A DNA stretch of 22,840 nt from a virus, in IMG/VR virus record IMGVR_UViG_3300032797_000050, positions 1-22,840 of that record; one strand, given 5' to 3'. A program made the translations under genes and the position numbers. This document shows positions 12,494 to 21,221 of the stretch, piece by piece. Positions within the stretch are counted from its first letter, which is position 1. The number at the start of each line of letters is the position of its first letter. The notes below the pieces were generated by a model. That model was not told the DNA's origin. It ran no database searches and was given only the letters and a program-made list of their open reading frames with translations.

Positions 12494-13063
12494 ACTCCTA
12501 AAGTGCATTGGGAGTGGGCCAGTTCTTCTTACCCACTCAATATGAAGTTTAGCCGAAAGTCCTGGTGTTGCATTCCAAGCATACGATATACACTCCCTGA
12601 CTGTACCCTCGACAATGGGTTTGAAAATTGCTACCAGTGCTGTGGGTGAGTAATTGTCAATGACTTCCTGCAAGGAGGTAACTAAACTCGGAGATTGCTT
12701 CCAACCAGTTCCTAGACTACTCTCCTCCCAATTAACATGGGCAGTTGTGAATATTCTGCTTGTTATATCAGCATTATTATTTGTAAATTGTGCAGGTGAA
12801 CCTGCTTTCTCGAAATACCACTCACCATCCATGTCATCTGAATCTGTTGTTTTAACATATATCTCTATGTAGGCAGCAGTTATAACGCTATCTTGAGGTG
12901 GTAATAATGCACTCGACCAACGATGTGCTGTATAATCGCTGTTTGGTAGTGCATTACCAGAGCGGTGAAGTTGCTCGGTACCAATAATCCAACATATCGT
13001 TGTGGCACCTTCTTCATTACCATCATCTGCGCTCGCTGATACCTGAAGGTCTATCTTAGGCAT
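12491..13063 (-). CDS. Beta-sandwich virion protein (DNRLRE/CBM-like)
   Basis: 190 residues with SD GAGGAG; it starts one base after the 947-residue gene's stop. Sequence such as VITAAYIEIYVKTTDSDDMD, SRIFTTAHVNWEESSLGTGW, SLVTSLQEVIDNYSPTALVA and GLSAKLHIEW follows the pattern of DNRLRE-type jelly-roll domains: 'A.L.lyv......v.W......W..p.......i.......a.l.ie'. These are found in cell-surface and phage proteins and often bind sugars. It may be a virion decoration or carbohydrate-binding protein linked to the fibre cassette. Similarity judged by eye only. Confidence 0.5.
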   Translation of the reverse strand: MPKIDLQVSASADDGNEEGATTICWIIGTEQLHRSGNALPNSDYTAHRWSSALLPPQDSVITAAYIEIYVKTTDSDDMDGEWYFEKAGSPAQFTNNNADITSRIFTTAHVNWEESSLGTGWKQSPSLVTSLQEVIDNYSPTALVAIFKPIVEGTVRECISYAWNATPGLSAKLHIEWVRRTGPLPMHFRS

Positions 13064-13064
13064 T

Positions 13065-15908
13065 CTAATATCTCCTCAACCAATCTAAGTCTTTTCTCTC
13101 ATGCTCGGCATACCAACCCTTCCCATGCAAATCCTGCACCTTCATAAAGTATTCCTGATACTTCGGAGCAATCACATCCATAGAGTAATTAGCAACTGCA
13201 TACTCTCTACAGCGCTTCGGACTTATCTTGTCTATATTCCTCGCTGCCCACAGGAAGTCGTCCATTGTATGACATCTATATCCAACCTCACCTTGTAAAA
13301 CAATCTCCGGGAAACTGCCCCAGTCTGTCGTTATCACTGGAGTCCCACATAATAAAGCCTCCACAACGACTAACCCGAAGGGTTCAAAGTATAACGAAGG
13401 TGTTATAACCGCTCTAGCGTTCCTTAGGAGCTCGTTACGGCTCTTCAAATCTACCGTGCCTATATATTCCACATGAGGCTGTAAGAGTCCTAAATCCTTG
13501 AGACATTGTTTATCATCAGGATAAAGAGGCTGCCCAGCGACAATTAACTTCGCTCCCAATCGCTTTGTAATATCGGCAACGATATGAATACCTTTCCGTT
13601 TAATCAGTCTCCCGATGTAAACATAGTGGTCGCCCTTCTTTTCCTGAAAGGTGAAGTCATCAGGGTCGAAGAAATGAGGTATAACAGCGTCATACCAATT
13701 TCCACTAGCGAAGTTTTCGGCTTTTGTCTTTGCTGATAACGCCCTAGCCTCGCACCTTCTCCCTGCCATGTGGTGCATCCAGGCGTAAGACGGGAACACT
13801 TTATATTTAGAGTAGTATCCAATGTATCCTACTATCGGCTCGATAGCCTGCATTGACGGAAAGGCATTGCTAATCTCAGCCATCCAAGAACCGTTGGAAA
13901 TGAGAAGCATATCTTTCGGCTCGGCTCGTTTCTTAATTTCTTCAATGGCATTCTTGCGGAAGGTTCGGTAGGCTAAATCTTGACCGTTGTGAATCCATAA
14001 TTGTTTTCTGGAATCCCAGTCTCCATATGCTTCCTTTTGAACCGCCTGAGTCAGAACATCTATGTGTTCGGTGCATTGAAGCTCACTACCCTCTGTTCCA
14101 TAATGATAGACCTCATGTCCCAGATTTGTGAGCATTGTCGAGAGTCTATAAACGAGTTGTGTGAAGGCACACATCGTCTCTTCCTTTCGGGTTATCGCAT
14201 GAGGTAAACCGAGAAGGTGAAACCTAAAGTGGTCAGTCTTTGGGGTAGAAATTGGAACCTGTTTAGGTCGCTTTTCTACTTTCAATAATTGAGCCTTCAG
14301 CCTCCCAAACTTTCGTGGGTAAAGGTCAGTCTCAGGCATCACCTGACATTGATAATCATTTGTTAGCTCGTTCTTAATGAAGTACGACCCTATGAAAGGC
14401 ATCTCATCGCAGTAGTCATCGAAATAGACGACTGTATCATCCTTCATTAGTTTAGATGAATATTGCCAATCGCTACGAGTTGTCTCGATAGTATGCCCAC
14501 CATCTATGTAGATTAAATCCATCTTGGGAAGAGAGTCTATATATTGAGGGAGAGTCTTGCGGGAATTGCCCTTAAATAGCGTTATGCGGGCTCTAGTGGC
14601 ACTTTCTAGTCTTTGCCTTACTTCTTCTATGGTCGGGACTTTATTAGTCTGGAAACTCCACTCCTCGTCTCTTAATTGAGGAGTCATCTCCTCAAACAGG
14701 TCAAATCCGTAGAATCTAATCTCTTCTTCGGGTACTTTCTTGGCAGCTTCCTTAATCATGGCTACGGCGGATGCCCCATCAAATACGCCAATCTCCATGA
14801 TGTTTCTACATTGTTTCTCTGATAGTGTCCTGAAAAGAGGTCTATAATGCTTCCTGTAATCGGTTAGCCATGTCTCCGAAGGTGTTTTTTCTAGCATATA
14901 GATAACTCTCCTTCCATTGAACCTGTTCGCAACCTTCATGTCGGTATTCTGTTCTATTTCTTTTATGGACTCCGGGGTGTGAAAGTCATACTTTGGATAA
15001 GGGTCTTTACCCCATCCCCTCTCATTCTGATTATTAGGCACTTCCATGAAGATTAGATTAGCCTTGTCTCTAAGAAGTTGTAGCTTTTCTAATCCCTTCT
15101 CAATGCCGATTGTTTTCATGTCGTTATGAATCACAGCTAAGAAGAGGATGGTATCATATACGACACCGTTTAGAGATTCCGACCAGTCTTTCACCAAATG
15201 GTAATCAACCTTCAAATTTTGAAGGACTGTCAAGTATCTCGCAGCAGCGATTAACCCCTTAGAACGGTCAATGGCGGTTACTTCATAACCTCTTTTTGAG
15301 AGTTCCCTTGAGTAGTATCCTTCAGAGCAACCGATGTCTAAAACTCGTTTGCCGTTCAGATTTTTGAGTATATACTCCAATCTTTGAGCAGCATCATAGC
15401 GGTCAACCTTCCAGCCCTTTAATCTGGAATCCTCTACTGGCTGATAAGTCCACTTGCCTTGTGGAGCTTCTTTTAGTAAAACTTCTTCTAGAGGAAAGTC
15501 CTTATGAAACTTCCCATCATATCTATCTTTCCAATTCGTCTCACAGTTTAGAAGAATGTCCTGATTGAGATAATGTAAGATTGCTACTCGGTGGAAGCCG
15601 TCTCCTAAGTGAATAAACCCTTCCTCATCGAACCAGATGTAAATTGTAGAGCCGTTGTAGCCACTCTTTAGGCTTTCATATAGGTCTATAATCTGCTGCT
15701 GTCTCTCGTAAGCGGACTCTATCGTATTGCCTTTATCGAAACAGTAGGCATGGTGCTTCCATTGGGTCGCTTTTATGAACGGGGAGTCGGTTAAATCCTC
15801 TCCTCTATCATACATAGCAAGCATTTCCTGGACGGGTTTCTCTATCGGCTTGCCTGTTATGTAGGACTTATCGGCAGGTAACAGGGAGCTTCTAATTTGG
15901 TATTTCAT
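13065..15908 (-). CDS. Four-domain fusion: ParB-like, two methyltransferases, GT4 glycosyltransferase
   Basis: 947 residues. Domain 1 (about 1-125) has the ParB/sulfiredoxin-fold motif GDGFHR (102-107). Domain 2 (150-340) is a class I SAM methyltransferase with VLDIGCSEGYYS (189-200) and is similar along its length to the separate 206-residue methyltransferase. Domain 3 (350-545) is a second, different methyltransferase-like fold: MEIGVFDGAS (371-380), YGFDLFEE and YIDGGHT (467-473), like Methyltransf_24/macrocin O-methyltransferases. Domain 4 (560-930) is a GT-B glycosyltransferase of GT4 type with IGRLIKRKG (765-773) and EPFGLVVVE, the E-x7-E motif (842-850). ATG 15908 overlaps the upstream gene by 17 bases. 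Its GT and methyltransferases probably act on a glycan; the target is inferred from the adjacent collagen-like fibre. Confidence 0.88.
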   Translation of the reverse strand: MKYQIRSSLLPADKSYITGKPIEKPVQEMLAMYDRGEDLTDSPFIKATQWKHHAYCFDKGNTIESAYERQQQIIDLYESLKSGYNGSTIYIWFDEEGFIHLGDGFHRVAILHYLNQDILLNCETNWKDRYDGKFHKDFPLEEVLLKEAPQGKWTYQPVEDSRLKGWKVDRYDAAQRLEYILKNLNGKRVLDIGCSEGYYSRELSKRGYEVTAIDRSKGLIAAARYLTVLQNLKVDYHLVKDWSESLNGVVYDTILFLAVIHNDMKTIGIEKGLEKLQLLRDKANLIFMEVPNNQNERGWGKDPYPKYDFHTPESIKEIEQNTDMKVANRFNGRRVIYMLEKTPSETWLTDYRKHYRPLFRTLSEKQCRNIMEIGVFDGASAVAMIKEAAKKVPEEEIRFYGFDLFEEMTPQLRDEEWSFQTNKVPTIEEVRQRLESATRARITLFKGNSRKTLPQYIDSLPKMDLIYIDGGHTIETTRSDWQYSSKLMKDDTVVYFDDYCDEMPFIGSYFIKNELTNDYQCQVMPETDLYPRKFGRLKAQLLKVEKRPKQVPISTPKTDHFRFHLLGLPHAITRKEETMCAFTQLVYRLSTMLTNLGHEVYHYGTEGSELQCTEHIDVLTQAVQKEAYGDWDSRKQLWIHNGQDLAYRTFRKNAIEEIKKRAEPKDMLLISNGSWMAEISNAFPSMQAIEPIVGYIGYYSKYKVFPSYAWMHHMAGRRCEARALSAKTKAENFASGNWYDAVIPHFFDPDDFTFQEKKGDHYVYIGRLIKRKGIHIVADITKRLGAKLIVAGQPLYPDDKQCLKDLGLLQPHVEYIGTVDLKSRNELLRNARAVITPSLYFEPFGLVVVEALLCGTPVITTDWGSFPEIVLQGEVGYRCHTMDDFLWAARNIDKISPKRCREYAVANYSMDVIAPKYQEYFMKVQDLHGKGWYAEHERKDLDWLRRY

Positions 15909-16353
15909 ACTTCGTTACGAGTTTATCCTTTGCTGAATCCAATAATTCCACAATAGACGGATTGAAGTTCTCCATGAACCAGTCCCTTGATAGAAACTGC
16001 TTTCTTCTCCCGCCGGTGACCTGAACAGGAATACTCTCTAGATTGAGAGCCATCGCACAACAGAACCTATGTCTGCCGTCTCCTATCCAATAGTCCTCTT
16101 GTACTCTGATCGGACTGCACTCAAGGAAGCCTTCAGCCTTCATACGCTTCATCAAGCCCTTAATTCGCTTCCAACTTCCAATATGCCAACCCAGTTTGAC
16201 GACTTTAGAACCCAGTTCCTCGTAGTATCTCTCGTAATCCTCGTTATCTTCGCAATCTACGATTGATTCAAAGACAATGTAGTAATATAAACACTCGTAT
16301 CTCTTGAAGTCACCATCACGGCATTGGAGTCTAAATAAAGTTGCAAGTTCCAT
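15892..16353 (-). CDS. ParB/sulfiredoxin-fold protein
   Basis: 153 residues. The motif IGDGRHRFCCAMALNLESIP at 91-110 matches the nucleotide-binding GxxRxxA signature of ParB-like domains. The N-terminal half is helical (ECLYYYIVFESIVDCEDNED) and a helix of basic and aromatic residues precedes the motif. The start overlaps the methyltransferase end by about 23 bases (ATG 16353; TTG 16356 is also possible). The same domain type opens the next gene's 947-residue protein. ParB-like domains may act as CTP switches, nucleases or, in the serine kinase SerK, as kinases; which applies is unknown. In this setting a non-partitioning role is likely. Confidence 0.7.
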   Translation of the reverse strand: MELATLFRLQCRDGDFKRYECLYYYIVFESIVDCEDNEDYERYYEELGSKVVKLGWHIGSWKRIKGLMKRMKAEGFLECSPIRVQEDYWIGDGRHRFCCAMALNLESIPVQVTGGRRKQFLSRDWFMENFNPSIVELLDSAKDKLVTKYEIPN

Positions 16354-16951
16354 CAAGTATGAAAATGATTCTTCGGAACCGAGCCGAGTCTATAATTCTC
16401 AATCCGGTAGCATCCTCAACCCTTTTCCGAGATTCCTTTACGTTGAAGTCCAGATAATCAGGAGTGTTTCTTTCCTTTATCCCCCCAGGTACTTCAAAGA
16501 ACAATCTATTTACTCTTCCTCTGAACGAATTGAGCTTTCTTAAAGTTCCCTCTATGCCTAACCTCTTCACTTCATTGTGAAACACGCTTAGATAAAGGAC
16601 ATTATCGAACTGATCCATAATGTCAACCCAGTCTCCGGCGTAACAAGTAACGTCTAATCCTTCTGTCAAGTACTTCGCAACCTCAATAATATTCGATCTG
16701 TTATCAACCGCCGTCACCTTAAACCCCAACTTCGCTATCTCGCGACTGAAGTAACCTTCAGCACAGCCAATGTCTAAGACTGTTTTCCCTACCAGGTTTT
16801 CAGTGATGTACTTCAGTCTTTCGGGAGAATCCTTGCGGGATACTTCCCAATCATCTAATACTGGTTGATAGGTTTTTCTACCGCAAGGTCGCTCTTTTTG
16901 TAGTATCTCAATAAGGTGAGAATCCATTATTAGGTTTTTTGCTCCTGCCAT
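16331..16951 (-). CDS. Class I SAM-dependent methyltransferase
   Basis: 206 residues, SD AAAGGAGATAA. Motif I is VLDIGCAEGYFS (58-69), with the acidic residue after beta-2 in VTAVDNRSN (79-87) and NVLYLSVFHN (117-126) as motif IV. The leading segment GRKTYQPVLDDWEVSRKDSP matches a segment of the 947-residue protein (GKWTYQPVEDSRLKGWKVDR), so the two are paralogues. Ten bases separate it from the fibre gene. A sugar or protein O-methylation role is inferred from neighbours; no DNA-methylase catalytic motif (DPPY/NPPY) is present. Confidence 0.85.
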   Translation of the reverse strand: MAGAKNLIMDSHLIEILQKERPCGRKTYQPVLDDWEVSRKDSPERLKYITENLVGKTVLDIGCAEGYFSREIAKLGFKVTAVDNRSNIIEVAKYLTEGLDVTCYAGDWVDIMDQFDNVLYLSVFHNEVKRLGIEGTLRKLNSFRGRVNRLFFEVPGGIKERNTPDYLDFNVKESRKRVEDATGLRIIDSARFRRIIFILDGTCNFI

Positions 16952-16961
16952 TTATCTCCTT

Positions 16962-19703
16962 TTAGGTTGCCATTATTAAGTAAGTTAGCAAATAAGTGTC
17001 AACAGTTGACCCGAATATAGTTTGTGTTGCACCACTGCCATTATAAACACCAACACTAATCAAGTCATTGACACTCAGAAGGAATATCCCAGATGTAAAT
17101 GTTGTGAGGCCTGAGTAGTTATGCGAACTGTGGAAGTATGCAGCCTGTATATTAACTTCATTTTTGGATATTATGGGGAGATAGAACTTATCAGCCACGA
17201 TGGTTCCTCCGTGCCAGGTCATTGAAACCCCTATAAAGTAGTATCCAGCTACGGGTACTTTATACGCTGCCTTGGTAATCGTATAGTAATAATTATTGGC
17301 AAAATTATCACCAGTGGTTTTTTGAATAGTAAGGTTTGAAGCATCAACTACGGCAGTTACATACCCCTTGCCAGTGTTTAGAGTTCCATTCCAGTCGCTT
17401 GACCATGTTACCCTACAGTTCTTCAATCCGTTAGTTTGTCCTGTTATAGTTTGGAAATTAACACTTGTATCCCTAATATTGGTCGCTGTGCAGTTGTTGG
17501 CATCGGCTTGCTCTTGGTTATAGTATTTGCCTGTCTGGAAGTTACTGCCTAAATCAAAGTTACTTGTATTCAATTCAATTCTGGCATAGTTTAATGCGGC
17601 GGGAATATCATCTTGGTCAGAACTCATATAATATCTACAGAAGGTAGTATTGGGGTGTATGGATGTTTTTAGTTGAACATTATGGTTACTATATAGAATA
17701 GTATTTGCCCCTGCTCCATGAACGCCTGTGGTGGCAACTCCATGGTCATACATCACATTGGAAGTTGGTGCTTTGGTCGTTTCTCCGTCAGTGCCACCTG
17801 CGGTATTGTCAAGAGAAACAGCAGGACCGCTCGGTCCTGACGGTCCGCTAGGTCCGCTAGGTCCAGTCGCATTTACACCTGTTGGACCACTCGGGCCTGA
17901 TGGTCCACTAGGCCCTGTAGCGTTCACGCCTGTCGGACCTGAAGGACCGCTTGGACCAGAAGGTCCTGAAGGTCCACTCGGCCCTGAAGGGCCTGATGGG
18001 CCTGACGGCCCTGTCGCATTGACCCCTGTTGGCCCTGACGGACCCGAAGGGCCTGAGGGGCCTGAAGGTCCAGTTGTACCAGCGCCTGTCGGACCACTTG
18101 GCCCACTGGGTCCTGAAGGACCTGTTGCTCCAGCTCCTGTCGGTCCTGAAGGGCCTGACGGGCCTTTTTCTACCAGTAAATCCCAATAAGTTGTCCAACT
18201 TCCGCCTACTCCTGGTTCATCGCCAGCAGCAGAGGTATGACCTAGAATACAGACATATCCGCTTCCGTCATTCTCAACACAATCATTAACTTGATATGTA
18301 GTTGATACTACCCAGGGGCCTTCCCAAGTAAACTCAGTTCCAGTGGGTCCTGAGGGTCCTGATGGTCCGCTAGGCCCTGAGGGACCAGTAGCATTCACTC
18401 CTGTAGGACCGCTAGGACCGGACGGTCCTGACGGGCCACTAGGCCCCGAAGGGCCCGTAGCATTAACACCTGTTGGACCTGACGGCCCTGATGGACCGCT
18501 GGGTCCCGATGGACCAGATGGCCCGGTTGCGTTCACACCAGTTGGACCGGATGGTCCAGACGGGCCACTCGGTCCTGAGGGACCAGAAGGTCCTGTTGAG
18601 TTGACACCCGTTGGTCCTGAAGGACCAGACGGCCCCGACGGGCCACTTGGACCAGATGGACCAGTTGCATTAACTCCAGTAGGGCCAGATGGACCAGACG
18701 GTCCTGAGGGTCCTGACGGGCCAGTAGCATTTACTCCTGTTGGTCCAGACGGTCCTGAGGGACCAGACGGACCAGAGGGTCCACTAGGTCCACTAGGACC
18801 TGTACTGCCCACTCCAGTTGGACCCGAAGGGCCAGATGGTCCTGATGGTCCACTGGGGCCAGTAGCGTTTACCCCAGTCGGGCCAGATGGGCCAGACGGG
18901 CCTGAAGGGCCCGAAGGACCTGTAACTGATGCTGATCCTGCTGGCCCAGACGGTCCACTTGGACCATGGGGTCCTGATGGGCCACTCGGACCAGTCGAAC
19001 CTGGAGTTCCTACTCCAGTCGGCCCAGACGGGCCTGACGGTCCAGAGGGACCTGACGGCCCGGTAGAACCTGCACCTGTCGGGCCACTGGGTCCTGATGG
19101 ACCACTGGGTCCTGACGGACCGGATGGCCCAGAAATACTAACACCTGACGGCCCCGATGGGCCACTTGGCCCTGAAGGACCGCTAATTCCAACTCCTGTG
19201 GGACCTGACGGCCCCGACGGACCAGAAGGGCCACTTGGACCTGATGCACCTGCTCCGGTTGGACCCGAAGGCCCGCTTGGTCCACTAGGCCCACTAACCC
19301 CAGCACCAGTAGGCCCACTCGGGCCTGATGGCCCTGAAGGGCCTGTTGCATTTACTCCAGTAGGACCGGAGGGTCCGCTAGGACCACTCGGGCCTGATGA
19401 GCCAGTTCCACCAACCCCGGTTGGTCCACTAGGACCTGAAGGACCACTGGGTCCGCTTGGTCCACTGGGACCGCTGGGACCAGATGGTCCACTAGGGCCA
19501 CTGGGGCCGCTAGGTCCTGAGGGTCCAGTTGCCCCTGATGGGCCTGTAACGCCAGGTCCACCACCAGCCATTGCTATCTTAAGATTAGCTCCTGTGATTT
19601 TCTTGGTCTGGTCAGGGGTGGCTTCTGTATCTACAATAGCAAATAAATCAGCATCAGCAACCGTAACCTTTGCATCAAGTTCACTTATTCTTTGATCGGC
19701 CAT
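16962..19703 (-). CDS. Collagen-like fibre with C1q/TNF-like C-terminal head
   Basis: 913 residues; SD GAGGATGAAAT. Residues 1-47 ([20 protein letters not shown], then [17 protein letters not shown]) are a phage fibre anchor motif. Residues about 48-453 and 512-628 are Gly-Pro-Ser/Thr collagen triplets with [12 protein letters not shown] blocks. Between them (about 454-511) sits a globular module, [20 protein letters not shown], resembling carbohydrate-binding/chitin-binding type 3 modules. Residues 629-913 form a head whose end ([52 protein letters not shown]) reads as a C1q-like domain, with an about 75-residue insert (DTSVNFQT..., [13 protein letters not shown]). A trimeric virion fibre, probably receptor binding, is likely. 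Adjacent GT and methyltransferases may modify its Ser/Thr. Confidence 0.9.
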   Translation of the reverse strand: MADQRISELDAKVTVADADLFAIVDTEATPDQTKKITGANLKIAMAGGGPGVTGPSGATGPSGPSGPSGPSGPSGPSGPSGPSGPSGPSGPSGPTGVGGTGSSGPSGPSGPSGPTGVNATGPSGPSGPSGPTGAGVSGPSGPSGPSGPTGAGASGPSGPSGPSGPSGPTGVGISGPSGPSGPSGPSGVSISGPSGPSGPSGPSGPSGPTGAGSTGPSGPSGPSGPSGPTGVGTPGSTGPSGPSGPHGPSGPSGPAGSASVTGPSGPSGPSGPSGPTGVNATGPSGPSGPSGPSGPTGVGSTGPSGPSGPSGPSGPSGPSGPTGVNATGPSGPSGPSGPSGPTGVNATGPSGPSGPSGPSGPSGPTGVNSTGPSGPSGPSGPSGPSGPTGVNATGPSGPSGPSGPSGPSGPTGVNATGPSGPSGPSGPSGPSGPTGVNATGPSGPSGPSGPSGPTGTEFTWEGPWVVSTTYQVNDCVENDGSGYVCILGHTSAAGDEPGVGGSWTTYWDLLVEKGPSGPSGPTGAGATGPSGPSGPSGPTGAGTTGPSGPSGPSGPSGPTGVNATGPSGPSGPSGPSGPSGPSGPSGPSGPTGVNATGPSGPSGPSGPTGVNATGPSGPSGPSGPSGPAVSLDNTAGGTDGETTKAPTSNVMYDHGVATTGVHGAGANTILYSNHNVQLKTSIHPNTTFCRYYMSSDQDDIPAALNYARIELNTSNFDLGSNFQTGKYYNQEQADANNCTATNIRDTSVNFQTITGQTNGLKNCRVTWSSDWNGTLNTGKGYVTAVVDASNLTIQKTTGDNFANNYYYTITKAAYKVPVAGYYFIGVSMTWHGGTIVADKFYLPIISKNEVNIQAAYFHSSHNYSGLTTFTSGIFLLSVNDLISVGVYNGSGATQTIFGSTVDTYLLTYLIMAT
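17820..18170 (-). repeat. Collagen-triplet coding repeats, second block
   Basis: Tandem nine-base units coding Gly-Pro-Ser (with Gly-Pro-Thr at block ends) near the C-terminal head of the fibre. Synonymous codons vary widely between units (GGA/GGT/GGC, CCT/CCC/CCA), so selection on protein rather than simple slippage probably maintains the repeat. Ends are approximate. Confidence 0.85.
18343..19560 (-). repeat. Collagen-triplet coding repeats, main block
   Basis: About 400 codons of Gly-X-Y, mostly GPS, broken periodically by GPTGVNATG or GPTGAGxxG. Units differ in synonymous codons. Because GGN-CCN is self-complementary in pattern, the opposite strand also reads Gly-Pro triplets without stops. 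Confidence 0.85.
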
Positions 19704-19728
19704 ATTTCATCCTCAATAGGCAAATTTT

Positions 19729-20031
19729 CTATTTATAAGATACCGTTATGTCCGCCGTTACCGCATTGCTAAAAACTATATATAGGCCGGCAAGGTATCC
19801 GACATCGTAAACCAGTGTCGTAGGAATGACAAAGAGGGCGGCATCCATTGCGATTATGCTTATGATATTGGCCGTAACCCCTATTCCGTCATAAACGGTA
19901 ACAATCGCACTCGCTGTCGTATCAGGGCGGTTTATCGTTATCGTATGAAGCATTCCAGGGGCAGAAGCCACCTGATTTGTATTTGTAAGATGCTTATAGT
20001 CAAAAGGTCTTTCTAATGGTGTAAAAGGCAT
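19729..20031 (-). CDS. 100-residue hypothetical virion protein
   Basis: ATG at 20031 chosen because SD GGAGGTGAAT lies directly before it; a start at 20043 would contain the SD in its coding part. The product starts MPFTPLERPFDYKHLTNTNQ and is beta-rich, with PGMLHTITINRPDTTASAIV and VYDVGYLAGLYIVFSNAVTA, ending DITVSYK. The pattern resembles small head or fibre-anchoring beta proteins next to capsid genes, but no family is recognised. It sits between the capsid gene and the fibre, and its SD can be hidden in a hairpin. Confidence 0.65.
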   Translation of the reverse strand: MPFTPLERPFDYKHLTNTNQVASAPGMLHTITINRPDTTASAIVTVYDGIGVTANIISIIAMDAALFVIPTTLVYDVGYLAGLYIVFSNAVTADITVSYK

Positions 20032-20034
20032 ATT

Positions 20035-20070
20035 CACCTCCAAGGGAGGTGGGGGCCTATGCCCCCACCT
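20035..20070 (-). promoter_or_regulatory. Competing hairpins after the capsid gene
   Basis: Minus strand: 12 bases after the capsid stop is a perfect 10-bp stem AGGTGGGGGC/GCCCCCACCT (20061-20070 with 20047-20056) with a 4-base loop, no U-run. The overlapping CACCTCC (20045-20051) can instead pair with GGAGGTG (20035-20041), the SD of the next gene. Only one of the two stems can form fully. Confidence 0.6.
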
Positions 20071-20082
20071 GATTTGAAAAGA

Positions 20083-21219
20083 CTAGACAGCACTTAACTG
20101 TCCGTAAGTTGCTCGCCATTCGAGCCTGTTGCATCCAAAGACATCCCTCACGCGGTAGAACACGTTATCAGTAGCGAAGTCTCCAGTCATAGGAGAAATC
20201 TCGCCACCGCCAATGTTCACCTTGTCGGAAGCCTTCATGCAGATTTCGGGTCTCTCATGCCCGGTTAAGTAGTCGCATTCCATAGCTGCTATATCCTTCG
20301 GGTCTGCAAACAGGAACCACGAAAGAACAGCGTTAGGAGCGAAGATAGGAATGTACGGGTCTACTACTAATTGCAGTCCGTACTGAGAGACTACATTAGT
20401 CGTTGGATAAGGAACTGGCGTACCTCCAGCCCCTAATGTCTGCCATTCCAGCCACATCTTAGTAGCTGAACTCAGGATTTGTCGTGCTGTGAACTCCAAG
20501 CCGGGGCCGACTACGAGATATTTAGCTCGATTCATTATCGGCTCGCCATTGGCATCCGTAAACGCAGCCATCGCCTCACAAGTGTTCTCAAGATTGGCGA
20601 TAGTCAGAGGGAGCGCGCCGGAGTTGGCATTCGCAGCAGCATACAGATTCGCAGCACCTACGAGGTCAGCCACATATACCCCTGTAACCAGCCGATGCTC
20701 AGTCCGTATCGCAGCACGGGCAAATCTCTCTGGGGTGTCCTTTAAGGCACCGAGGTCATCATTTACCAGGGCTTCCCACGAGATGTCGAACTGTCGCCCG
20801 TATTTCTTGACATAGCAAGCGTAACGAGCTTCGTTCCTCTCACTTGCTAAATACTCGCCCTTCTCGGCGACTTCCTCTAAGTGCTGATCGCCCCCGGTGA
20901 TACCGAACCGATATCCACCTATTTGAGGGAAGATTCTCGGCACGGTTCCCATTCTAACAAAAGCCTTCCAAACAGGGTCAACTGCTTTGTAAGCAGCCAA
21001 TACCTGTCTATCTAAGACATCGCCGAACAGGTAAGGAAAGTCGCTCGTGGTCAGAGCCTCACGCAGCATGAACTCGTGCCTGTGAGGTGAATAACCCTTC
21101 GCGTTCGACAAAAGGTCAAGCGTTTCCTTCAGTTTAATATCATAGTTTTCTGGTTTCTTTGTTTCTGAGAGGGCAAAATACCCATCCCAGGATTTCATAG
21201 TCTCTAAAAGATCAGACAT
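20083..21219 (-). CDS. Major capsid protein (HK97-fold)
   Basis: 378 residues with SD AAGGAGGTTTAGAA. The N-terminal helical part (MSDLLETMKSWDGYFALSET) leads to HEFMLREALTTSDFPYLFGD, VLDRQVLAAY and VDPVWKAFVRMGTVPRIFPQ. The later body has EKGEYLASERNEARYACYVK, FDISWEALVNDDLGALKDTP and KYLVVGPGLEFTARQILSSA. These match the Mu gpT-type branch of HK97-fold capsid proteins. No N-terminal scaffold of typical length is visible, so a separate scaffold or protease would be upstream. Decoration-type proteins precede it and a strong hairpin follows it. Confidence 0.9.
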   Translation of the reverse strand: MSDLLETMKSWDGYFALSETKKPENYDIKLKETLDLLSNAKGYSPHRHEFMLREALTTSDFPYLFGDVLDRQVLAAYKAVDPVWKAFVRMGTVPRIFPQIGGYRFGITGGDQHLEEVAEKGEYLASERNEARYACYVKKYGRQFDISWEALVNDDLGALKDTPERFARAAIRTEHRLVTGVYVADLVGAANLYAAANANSGALPLTIANLENTCEAMAAFTDANGEPIMNRAKYLVVGPGLEFTARQILSSATKMWLEWQTLGAGGTPVPYPTTNVVSQYGLQLVVDPYIPIFAPNAVLSWFLFADPKDIAAMECDYLTGHERPEICMKASDKVNIGGGEISPMTGDFATDNVFYRVRDVFGCNRLEWRATYGQLSAV

Positions 21220-21221
21220 TT

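Noticed and set aside
15892-16353. Plasmid/prophage partition ParB
   Set aside because: No ParA, no centromere-like repeats and no HTH domain; the ParB-like motif is set in a fibre-enzyme cassette.
16962-17820. Diversity-generating retroelement acting on the C1q-like head
   Set aside because: No reverse transcriptase gene or template-repeat copy is visible in the window, and no adenine-biased variable repeat was found by eye.
17820-19560. CRISPR array or other spaced repeat array
   Set aside because: The repeats are nine-base coding triplets in one open frame with no constant repeat and variable spacer, so they are collagen-type coding repeats.
18343-19695. 450-residue plus-strand ORF reading Gly-Pro-Asp/Leu/Glu triplets, opposite the collagen gene
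   Set aside because: It is a mirror of the GGN-CCN repeat pattern on the other strand, which lacks stops automatically. It has no SD, no anchor or head domain and lies opposite all neighbouring genes.
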